DNA from: Niabella pedocola
GTDB lineage: Bacteria; Bacteroidota; Bacteroidia; Chitinophagales; Chitinophagaceae
Assembly: GCF_021044425.1 (NCBI RefSeq)
Contig: NZ_JAJNEC010000005.1
Location: 1,736,001 to 1,800,000 of the forward strand
Direction: 5' to 3'
Length of the DNA: 64,000 nt
How positions within the stretch are numbered: position 1 is the first letter of the stretch; every line of letters begins with the position of its first letter. The notes below the pieces were generated by a model. That model worked only from the letters and a program-made list of their open reading frames with translations, had not been told where the DNA came from and made no database searches. A program made the position numbers and the translations under genes. Positions 36,003 through 43,147 of this stretch are shown one piece after another.

Positions 36003-36381
36003 ATGAACATCAATGAACTAACCTGTCAAATCAGAGCTGCGATATTTAACGTACATAGTACTTTAGGTCCCGGACTGCTGGAATTTGTTTACGAAGCGGC
36101 ATTAACATACAAGCTTATTAGCAATCGAATGGGCATTAAAACGCAATTAGGGTTACCCGTAGTTTATGAGGATATATCACTCGAATTGGGTTTTAGAATT
36201 TAACATCCTGGTGGAAGATACGGTTATCATTGAAATTAAATCGGCAGCAATGCTACGTGATGTGCATAAAAAGCAGTTGTTAATCTATCTAAGATTGGAG
36301 GATAAAAAGATTGGCCCGTTCGTTCATTTTAATAGTAGTTCAATAATACGTAAAGAAAGCCTGATACGAATCATTCACTAA
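36003..36381 (+). pseudogene. GxxExxY protein gene with frameshift
   Basis: The first half (MNINELTCQIRAAIFNVHST) carries the signature GLLEFVY and VVYEDISLELGFR. The second half (EFNILVEDTVIIEIKSA, then VHKKQLLIYLRLEDKKIG) is in the next frame and completes the family pattern (ExK in IEIKS). Removing one base near 36199-36201 (in GGTTTTAGAATTT) would restore an uninterrupted protein of about 125 residues. The family has a PD-(D/E)xK-like nuclease fold with unknown role. A sequencing error would look the same. Confidence 0.75.
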
Positions 36382-36438
36382 AGATATTTGTCAATCAACG
36401 AAAAATTGCTGAACACGGTTTCACACAGAACCAATCAA

Positions 36439-36468
36439 AATCTGTGCACGTCTGTGGAATCTGTGAGA
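36439..36468. repeat. TCTGTG-type imperfect repeat downstream of the GxxExxY gene
   Basis: Three spaced TCTGTG units (ATCTGTGCACGTCTGTGGA then ATCTGTGAG) lie just after the GxxExxY pseudogene. Similar low-complexity tracts are often seen next to genes of this family. No coding or promoter role is evident. Confidence 0.4.
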
Positions 36469-36542
36469 ATAAAAACGGCCTGCTTATTTATTTTTGAAAA
36501 ATCCGGAGGAATCTATACGTCTCCTTCGCTAACCTGAACGAT

Positions 36543-37592
36543 ATGAAAAAAAATCCATTTCTGCTGATGCTCGCTGTTATCGGTACCTGCTGTGTGGGCA
36601 TCTACGCACAGCCCCGGCAATACAAGAGCGCCATTGTTGCTTTTTACAATCTTGAAAACTTTTACGATACCGTTTTTCATGGGCGGAATGATGATGAAAC
36701 ATTTACGCCTGGTGGCTCCAAAGCCTATACCAGTGCGGTTTTCAATGAAAAAACGACCCGCCTGGCAACGGTAATTTCGCGGATCGGCACCGATGTCAAT
36801 CCTGATGGGCCGGCCCTGCTGGGCGTGTCAGAGGTCGAAAACAGTACGGTGCTGCAACGGCTGGTACAACATCCGCTGCTTTCCAGCCGCCATTACCGGT
36901 ATGTGCATTATGATTCAAAAGATGTCCGTGGCGCCGATGTAGCACTCCTGTATAACCCCCGGTATTTTCGCGTGCTCAGAAGCCGGCCGCTATATGTGCC
37001 GCTTCCCGAAGGCGCCAAAACCTCGGCTTATACCCGCGATATCCTATGGGTAACCGGTTTGTTGAATGAAGAACGGATACAGGTTTTTGTAAACCACTGG
37101 CCCAGCCGTTATGGAGGCGAAAAAAAATCAGAACCCGGTCGCATGGCAGCAGCGCTTACCATCCGGAAATTTGTAGATACCCTGATCCAACAGAATCCCA
37201 TGGCCAAAATTATCGTAATGGGCGACTTTAATGACGAGCCGGTGAACAACAGTATTGTAAAAGGGATACAGGCTACGGATAACGCCACAACAATAAAAAC
37301 AGGACAGCTCTATAATCCGTGGGCATCCCTTTATAAAAAGGGCATGGGTACCCTGGCATATCAGGATGCCTGGAGTCTCTTTGACCAGATCCTGATCTCT
37401 GAAGGTTTTTTATACAAACCCCAATCCGGTTTTTTCTTTTATAAAAATGCAGTCTTTAAAAAAGATTACCTTATCGAAAATACCGGTGCTTATAAAGGTT
37501 ATCCGCTGCGCAGTTATACGGGAGAAGTGTACCGCGGCGGCTATAGCGATCATTTTCCGGCCTACATGGTATTATTAAAGAAGGCCCCCTGA
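36543..37592 (+). CDS. Secreted endonuclease/exonuclease/phosphatase family protein
   Basis: Protein of 349 residues with a signal peptide (MKKNPFLLMLAVIGTCCVGI). The EEP-fold motifs are FYNLENFYDT near the N-terminus (metal-binding E in NLENF), LLGVSEVENSTVLQRL (Glu), VNHWPSRYGGEK (catalytic His), IIVMGDFNDEP (Asp/Asn pair) and GYSDHFPAYMVL (final Asp-His). Such enzymes cleave DNA, RNA or phosphodiesters outside the cytoplasm. It is placed near the TonB/DUF5689 operon on the opposite strand and fits the release of nucleotides or phosphate for import. Confidence 0.88.
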   Translation: MKKNPFLLMLAVIGTCCVGIYAQPRQYKSAIVAFYNLENFYDTVFHGRNDDETFTPGGSKAYTSAVFNEKTTRLATVISRIGTDVNPDGPALLGVSEVENSTVLQRLVQHPLLSSRHYRYVHYDSKDVRGADVALLYNPRYFRVLRSRPLYVPLPEGAKTSAYTRDILWVTGLLNEERIQVFVNHWPSRYGGEKKSEPGRMAAALTIRKFVDTLIQQNPMAKIIVMGDFNDEPVNNSIVKGIQATDNATTIKTGQLYNPWASLYKKGMGTLAYQDAWSLFDQILISEGFLYKPQSGFFFYKNAVFKKDYLIENTGAYKGYPLRSYTGEVYRGGYSDHFPAYMVLLKKAP

Positions 37593-37763
37593 AAGGGAAA
37601 TGATCCGGATCCTTCTTAAAAAAGTACTACAAAAGCACCCGGTTAATTGTAAATTTTATAATTATAGCTCTATTCCCGCCCAGGAATTGGATTTAACAGC
37701 CCTTGGGGCTAAATTTGAACACTTAATTAATCATTTTAGTTTATACATTAATCTCGCGTAATT

Positions 37764-39221
37764 ATGAATGAAGTATCCGACATAGGCGTAATTGGCCTGG
37801 CAGTGATGGGTGAAAACCTGATCCTGAATATGGAAAGCAAGGGCTTTCATGTAACCGCATTCAACCGCTCTGTTGATAAAGTGGAACATTTTGTAAACGG
37901 CAGGGCAAAAGGCAAAAATATTTACGGGGCCAAATCGATCGAAGACCTGGTAAGCTCATTAAAGTCACCCAGAAAAGTGATGCTGATGGTAAAGGCCGGT
38001 AAACCGGTGGATGACTTCATCGATTTGCTGATTCCGCATTTGGATAAAGGCGATATTATTATTGACGGCGGCAATTCGCATTTCCCGGATACCGAGCGCC
38101 GGGTGAAATATGTAGAAAGCAAAGGGCTCTACTTTATCGGCACCGGTGTTTCCGGAGGTGAGGAAGGCGCCCTGCTGGGCCCCTCTATTATGCCCGGCGG
38201 CTCTAAAGAAGCATGGCCCGCTGTAAAACCCATCTTCCAGGGCATTGCAGCAAAAGTAGCGGACGGTGCACCCTGTTGCGATTGGGTTGGTAGTGGTGGC
38301 GCCGGCCACTTTGTAAAGATGGTGCATAACGGGATCGAGTATGGTGATATGCAGCTCATCAATGAGATCTACCATATTATGAAGAACGTGCTGGGTATGT
38401 CGGCCGATGAAATGCATGAAGTATTTAAAGAATGGAACGAAGGTGAACTGGATAGTTACCTGATTGAGATCACCCGCGATATCCTGGCTTATAAAGAAGC
38501 GGATGGCACGCCGATTATTGACCGGATCCTGGACACTGCCGGACAAAAAGGCACCGGTAAATGGACCGGAACCGTTGCACTGGAACTGGGTGTGCCGCTT
38601 ACGCTGATCACAGAATCGGTATTTGCCCGTTGTCTTTCCGCATTGAAAGATGAGCGTGTGGCAGCATCAAAGGTATTGACCGCCGGCCCCACACCGGCTT
38701 TTGAGGGCGACAAAAAAGCATTCATCGATCACTTAAGAGATGCGCTGTATGCCGCAAAAGTTATTTCTTATGCGCAGGGCTACCAGATGATGAAGGCGGC
38801 CGCGAAAGAATATAACTGGGAGCTGAGTTACGGTAACATCGCACTGATGTGGAGAGGCGGATGCATCATCCGTTCCCGTTTCCTGAGCAATATCAAAGAA
38901 GCATTTGACAAAAATCCCGATCTGGCCAACCTGCTGCTGGACCCTTATTTTGCAGAAAAGATCCAGACCTGTCAGAATGGTTTAAGACAGGTAGCTTCCA
39001 CTGCGATACAAAACGGAATACCGGTACCCTGCCTGAATGCAGCGATCAGCTTCTATGACGGTTACCGTACCGAACGGTTGCCCGCCAATCTTTTACAGGC
39101 GCAGCGCGACTATTTTGGTGCGCATACGTACGAAAGAACAGATCAACCCCGCGGACAGTTCTTCCATACCAACTGGACCGGAAGGGGAGGCGATACGGCG
39201 TCTACCACGTACGACGTGTAG
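37764..39221 (+). CDS. gnd: 6-phosphogluconate dehydrogenase, decarboxylating
   Basis: Oxidative pentose phosphate pathway enzyme of 485 residues converting 6-phosphogluconate to ribulose 5-phosphate, CO2 and NAD(P)H. The N-terminal Rossmann motif is IGVIGLAVMGENLILNM, followed by FNRSVDKV. The active-site region has GTGVSGGEEGALLGPSIMPG and GHFVKMVHNGIEYGDMQLI (with the catalytic Lys and the HNGIEY signature). The C-terminal part has WRGGCIIRS and RAQRDYFGAHTY-like QAQRDYFGAHTYER. The length and the tail GRGGDTASTTYDV fit the long dimeric class. A hairpin terminator follows immediately. Confidence 0.97.
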   Translation: MNEVSDIGVIGLAVMGENLILNMESKGFHVTAFNRSVDKVEHFVNGRAKGKNIYGAKSIEDLVSSLKSPRKVMLMVKAGKPVDDFIDLLIPHLDKGDIIIDGGNSHFPDTERRVKYVESKGLYFIGTGVSGGEEGALLGPSIMPGGSKEAWPAVKPIFQGIAAKVADGAPCCDWVGSGGAGHFVKMVHNGIEYGDMQLINEIYHIMKNVLGMSADEMHEVFKEWNEGELDSYLIEITRDILAYKEADGTPIIDRILDTAGQKGTGKWTGTVALELGVPLTLITESVFARCLSALKDERVAASKVLTAGPTPAFEGDKKAFIDHLRDALYAAKVISYAQGYQMMKAAAKEYNWELSYGNIALMWRGGCIIRSRFLSNIKEAFDKNPDLANLLLDPYFAEKIQTCQNGLRQVASTAIQNGIPVPCLNAAISFYDGYRTERLPANLLQAQRDYFGAHTYERTDQPRGQFFHTNWTGRGGDTASTTYDV

Positions 39222-39227
39222 CTGCCC

Positions 39228-39266
39228 AGACCTATGAGGTTAAAAGCCTCATAGGTCTTTCTTTTT
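39228..39266. terminator. Bidirectional terminator between gnd and the amidohydrolase
   Basis: AGACCTATGAGG at 39228-39239 pairs perfectly with CCTCATAGGTCT at 39247-39258 around a 7-base loop, followed by T-rich TTTCTTTTT. The hairpin overlaps the stop codon of the convergent amidohydrolase gene. Confidence 0.85.
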
Positions 39267-40889
39267 AAACACCAGTTCCCCTCCCGAGTAGGTCTTCAAC
39301 ACTTTTATTTTTAATAATTCCGCTTCCGGGGTTTGCATCAGATCTCGATCCAACACTACAAAATCAGCCAGTTTCCCCGGTTCCAGGCTTCCTTTTTCCT
39401 GCTCTTCAAAAGCTGCCCGTGCCGCCCAGATCGTCATTCCCCGCAAGGCCTGTTCCCTTGTTAATGCGTTTTCCATCTGGAACCCCGATGCCGGAAAACC
39501 TTCCGCATCTTTTCTTATTACCGCGGCAAAAAAAGTTTTTAAGGGTGAAATAGCTTCTACAGGAAAATCGGTTCCCAGCGGGATCCAGCCGTTTTGTTTT
39601 AATAATTGCAAATAGGCATAAGCGCCTTTTAAACGTTCCTTTCCCAGCCGGTCGCCAGCCCAGTACATATCCGATGTGGCATGCGTAGGCTGCACGGACG
39701 GTACGATCTGATAATCGCCAAAGAAATGAAAATCGCTGCTGTTGATCACCTGGGCGTGTTCGATCCTCCAGCGCAGATCATTCCTGCCTTTCAGGTGTTT
39801 TGCATAGATCTCCAGTACGGTACGATTAGCGCTGTCTCCAATAGCATGGGTACACATCTGCCAACCCTGCCCGGCAATAAAGCGGGCCACGGAATCAAAA
39901 TGCTCCGGGTTGCTTAGTAAAAAGCCTTTCCATCCCGCCTTGTCCGAATAATCGTGCAGGAGACAAGCCCCCCTTGAGCCCAGTGCCCCGTCTGAAAAGA
40001 TCTTGAATCCCCGCACATGCATCCGGCCGGTTTTAATAATACCCCGCTTCAGCAGGTAATCATAGTTTTGCTTTGCATCGCTCAGCATTACATATAAACG
40101 CATTTTCAGGTCGCCGCTTTTTTGTAACGCTTCCATTTTTTCAACCATATCATAGCCAAGTCCACAGTCATGAATTGAGGTCAGCCCCTGTTCAAAACAA
40201 TTCGCCTCGGCCCGGTGAAGCGCTGCTTTCAACGCCTCAAGCGAAGGCTCCGGAATGCGCGAAACCACTTTATCCATGGCATTATCGATCAGGATACCGG
40301 TAAGCACTCCGTTCTTTGTCTGGTATTCACCTCCCGTTATGGTATCCCCGGCCTTCACCCCGGCCAGTTCCAGCGCCTTATTGTTGGCAATGGCCGCATG
40401 CCCATCGATCCGAACCAGGTACACCGGCCGGTCGGGATACCGTTTATTCAGTTCTTCATTAGTAGGAAACTCCTTAACCGGCCAATCATTCTGATCCCAA
40501 CCCCGCCCGATGATCCAGCCGCTGGTATCACCGGTCTTATAATCGCTGAACCGGTGCAATACATCCTCCCAACTGGGTGCCCCTGTAAGGTCCAGTTCGG
40601 AAAGTCCCCTTGCATATCCCACAAAATGCGCGTGTGCATCGATGAAACCAGGATAAATAAATTTTCCAGCTGCATCCATTTGCTCCCTGCAGGCATATTG
40701 TTTTTCCAGGTCGCTTTTCCTGCCCAACGCAACAATCTTTCCATCCTTAACCACCATGGCTTCTGCCCTGTTAAAAGAGCTGTCTACGGTATAAATGGTA
40801 CCGTTAAAAACCAGGAGGTCCGCTTCTTTTTGGGAGCTACAGGCAATCATACATATACTTATAAATACAATAAAGGCCAGCGTACGCAT
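39249..40889 (-). CDS. YtcJ-like metal-dependent amidohydrolase (lipoprotein)
   Basis: Amidohydrolase_3 family protein of 546 residues with lipobox ISICMIAC. The metal-binding motif YPGFIDAHAHFVGY lies near residue 75. Further motifs are VYLVRIDGHAAIANNKALEL, GLTSIHDCGLGYDMVEKME, CTHAIGDSANRTVLEIY and ARIEHAQ-like WRIEHAQVINSSD, and LGTDFPVEAISPLKTFFAAV. It hydrolyses amide bonds of an unknown substrate, at the membrane or in the periplasm. The ATG at 40889 gives the lipoprotein signal; an earlier in-frame ATG would bury it. Confidence 0.88.
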   Translation of the reverse strand: MRTLAFIVFISICMIACSSQKEADLLVFNGTIYTVDSSFNRAEAMVVKDGKIVALGRKSDLEKQYACREQMDAAGKFIYPGFIDAHAHFVGYARGLSELDLTGAPSWEDVLHRFSDYKTGDTSGWIIGRGWDQNDWPVKEFPTNEELNKRYPDRPVYLVRIDGHAAIANNKALELAGVKAGDTITGGEYQTKNGVLTGILIDNAMDKVVSRIPEPSLEALKAALHRAEANCFEQGLTSIHDCGLGYDMVEKMEALQKSGDLKMRLYVMLSDAKQNYDYLLKRGIIKTGRMHVRGFKIFSDGALGSRGACLLHDYSDKAGWKGFLLSNPEHFDSVARFIAGQGWQMCTHAIGDSANRTVLEIYAKHLKGRNDLRWRIEHAQVINSSDFHFFGDYQIVPSVQPTHATSDMYWAGDRLGKERLKGAYAYLQLLKQNGWIPLGTDFPVEAISPLKTFFAAVIRKDAEGFPASGFQMENALTREQALRGMTIWAARAAFEEQEKGSLEPGKLADFVVLDRDLMQTPEAELLKIKVLKTYSGGELVFKKKDL

Positions 40890-40975
40890 AAACTGTTTTA
40901 CAGCGAATATAAAAAAATAGCCCCTTTTTATCGGGGCCATTAATTGCTTGTTGACAGAAAAAATATATAGAAAAC

Positions 40976-41494
40976 TTAGTTCAGGTATTTTAAAAGCTCC
41001 TCACTCATGGGTTCTACCTTCGATGGGAACACGGCAATCAGCGCTCCCTTTTCATCCATCAAAAACTTTGTAAAATTCCACTTGATCGGATCTTTTATTC
41101 CTTTTTTTTCCGCTTCAGCAATTAAATACTTATAAATGGGGGCCATATCTGCGCCCTGAACGGATACCTTGTTGGCCATCGGAAAACTGACACCATAGTT
41201 TTTTTTGCAGAACTCAGCGATCTCTTCATTACTACCAGGTTCCTGCGACTTAAAATTGTTTGCAGGGAAACCAACGATCACCAGTTTGTCCTTGTATTTT
41301 TTGTATAATTCCTCTAATCCCTCATACTGATGGGTATAGCCACATTTGCTGGCAGTGTTTACGATCAGGATTTTCTTGCCCTTAAAATCCTTGAAATTAA
41401 TAGATCCTCCGGTCAATCCGCCTACCTTGAAATCATAGATAGAACCTGCTGCCATTACTGCAGCCAGCACGAGCGTTGTAAGAAGTACTTTCAT
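40976..41494 (-). CDS. Glutathione peroxidase family protein, exported
   Basis: Thiol peroxidase of 172 residues with a signal peptide (MKVLLTTLVLAAVMAAGS). The GPx motifs are VNTASKCGYTHQYEGLEELY (peroxidatic Cys), LVIVGFPANNFKSQEPGSNE and IKWNFTKFLMDEKG (catalytic Trp and Asn). The usual NQF glutamine of the tetrad is replaced by asparagine (ANNF). It probably works with thioredoxin rather than glutathione in the periplasm. The start at 41494 was chosen for the signal peptide. Confidence 0.9.
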   Translation of the reverse strand: MKVLLTTLVLAAVMAAGSIYDFKVGGLTGGSINFKDFKGKKILIVNTASKCGYTHQYEGLEELYKKYKDKLVIVGFPANNFKSQEPGSNEEIAEFCKKNYGVSFPMANKVSVQGADMAPIYKYLIAEAEKKGIKDPIKWNFTKFLMDEKGALIAVFPSKVEPMSEELLKYLN

Positions 41495-41565
41495 TATATT
41501 CGATTTATCCTTTAAAGATAACCGGTTTTTTTGATTCCGTTTGTTAAACAACGGAGCCCGGGCCA

Positions 41566-42270
41566 TCAATCACTGGCAAAACACAGGACAGCAACACTCA
41601 ACCTCACTCCAGGTATTTTCAACAAGACGCTACCACAGGCCTCCAACGTTGCACCGGTTGTTACCACATCGTCCACCAGCAACAGATGCCGGTTTTTGGC
41701 CATTGTATCATCCGGAACCCAGAATTTTCCCTGCATATTGTTCCACCGTTCCACCCGGTTCTTTTTTGTTTGGGTTTCAGTTGCTTCCGCCCTGTAAACC
41801 AACACGGTACAAACAGGTACACCGGTTACCGCCGCAATGCCGCCGCACAAAACCGCAGCCTGGTTATACCCCCGCCGGCGCTCCCGGGCGGCAAACAGCG
41901 GCATCGGTATAATAAGATCGATACCATTAAAGCGCGTCGATTGTACCAATGCCGTACCCAGCATAATACCAAGCTGATGGCCCAGCGCCCGGTTTCCCCC
42001 GTATTTCAGCTGGTGCAGCATATGCTGTATGGGCGACCGCTTGGAAAAATAACAATGCGCGCCGGCCGCTTCAATCTGCAACCTGCCGGCAAAGATCTTT
42101 TCAACCGGATTATCTGCATGCACTTCAAAGTCTGTAACCGGAAGACCGTATATACAGCGTAAACAAAGCTCACTGCCCTCTGGTAAAGCATCATTGCCAC
42201 AACCGGCACAAATATGCGGATAAAAAAGATGCGTAAAGGCGTTCCAGGCGTATTGCAGGGTGTTCATCAT
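41566..42270 (-). CDS. comF: ComF family phosphoribosyltransferase-like protein
   Basis: Protein of 234 residues with an N-terminal zinc finger (CAGCGNDALPEGSELCLRC). A phosphoribosyltransferase fold follows, with the PRPP loop LLLVDDVVTTGATLEACG near the C-terminus and PMPLFAARERRRGYNQAAVL in the middle. ComF proteins assist DNA uptake or processing during natural transformation, and in many bacteria are of uncertain role. Two adjacent ATG codons begin the protein; the first (42270) is used here. Confidence 0.93.
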   Translation of the reverse strand: MMNTLQYAWNAFTHLFYPHICAGCGNDALPEGSELCLRCIYGLPVTDFEVHADNPVEKIFAGRLQIEAAGAHCYFSKRSPIQHMLHQLKYGGNRALGHQLGIMLGTALVQSTRFNGIDLIIPMPLFAARERRRGYNQAAVLCGGIAAVTGVPVCTVLVYRAEATETQTKKNRVERWNNMQGKFWVPDDTMAKNRHLLLVDDVVTTGATLEACGSVLLKIPGVRLSVAVLCFASD

Positions 42271-42392
42271 TATCAGCTTCTGGTTCAAATATAAAAAAAT
42301 AAACGTATACGGAAGCAAATTTTTATCTTTGCATCTGAACTTTAATTTAACCACAATTAAAGTTTATGCAACCGCTTTCAAAGCGGGCATAA

Positions 42393-43055
42393 ATGAATAT
42401 TATGGTTTCGCCCTCTACCTCTATTATTGATACGATCATCGTATCTGACAGTGTTTATTCTACAGAGTACCTAACAACCTTTCTGAGGCAAAGCACGGCT
42501 TTTAGCTTCAGGATACAGGTGGTAACGGACTCCCAAGATCATTCTTTGCATACCTACCGGCTCCTGTTTTCGCATCCACCCCTTATCTTATTTGCAGCCG
42601 ATCTTACCCATCCGGAAAGCCTGGCTGTTCTATCGGCACTGGCTCAATCCTTTCCCGGCTGCCTGATGGTAACGGTGGGCGAGGTGGGCGACCTGGGACT
42701 GCTGTTGAAATATATACGGGTAGGCGTGCGGGGATTTATTCCCGGTTCATTCACTGCTGCGGCTTTTAATGAGGCACTGATAAAAATTATCGGTGGCGAA
42801 GCCTTTATCAGCACATCGGTAACCGGCAAGATCTTCGACTATTTTCATCATAGCGTTGAACTACCGGGCAAACTGACGCACCGGCAGCAGCAAATAGTGG
42901 AAGGTATCGTAGAAGGCCTCAGTTACAAGCTTATTGCGTATAAACACAAGATCTCCATTGATACGGTACGGGAGCATATCAAAAACATCTATAAAACATT
43001 CCGGATCAATAGTAAGGCAGAACTGATCGCGCTGCTCAAATTCCACTACCTGTAA
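42393..43055 (+). CDS. LuxR-type regulator with degenerate receiver
   Basis: Protein of 220 residues shaped like a NarL/FixJ response regulator. The C-terminal GerE helix-turn-helix is LTHRQQQIVEGIVEGLSYKL followed by HKISIDTVREHIKNIYKTF. The N-terminal part keeps the alternating fold but lacks the standard lysine after the last strand (RVGVRGFIPGSFTAAAFNEA rather than GYLLKD), so normal phosphorylation signalling is doubtful. No sensor kinase gene is adjacent. It lies directly upstream of the usher-like gene in the same orientation, so it probably controls that locus. Confidence 0.85.
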   Translation: MNIMVSPSTSIIDTIIVSDSVYSTEYLTTFLRQSTAFSFRIQVVTDSQDHSLHTYRLLFSHPPLILFAADLTHPESLAVLSALAQSFPGCLMVTVGEVGDLGLLLKYIRVGVRGFIPGSFTAAAFNEALIKIIGGEAFISTSVTGKIFDYFHHSVELPGKLTHRQQQIVEGIVEGLSYKLIAYKHKISIDTVREHIKNIYKTFRINSKAELIALLKFHYL

Positions 43056-43104
43056 TCACATCTTTATGTGGTCATCCACCCTGTAAAATAGCAGGCCGAC
43101 CCCG

Positions 43105-43112
43105 TACATTTG
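43105..43112 (+). promoter_or_regulatory. -7 promoter element of the usher-like gene
   Basis: TACATTTG matches TAnnTTTG exactly and lies 50 bases after the LuxR stop. It places transcription start near 43118, which makes the GTG at 43112 impossible as a start and favours the GTG at 43148 or the ATG at 43178. Confidence 0.5.
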
Positions 43113-43147
43113 TGCAATCATTATACCTCTATTACTGCTTATTTTCC

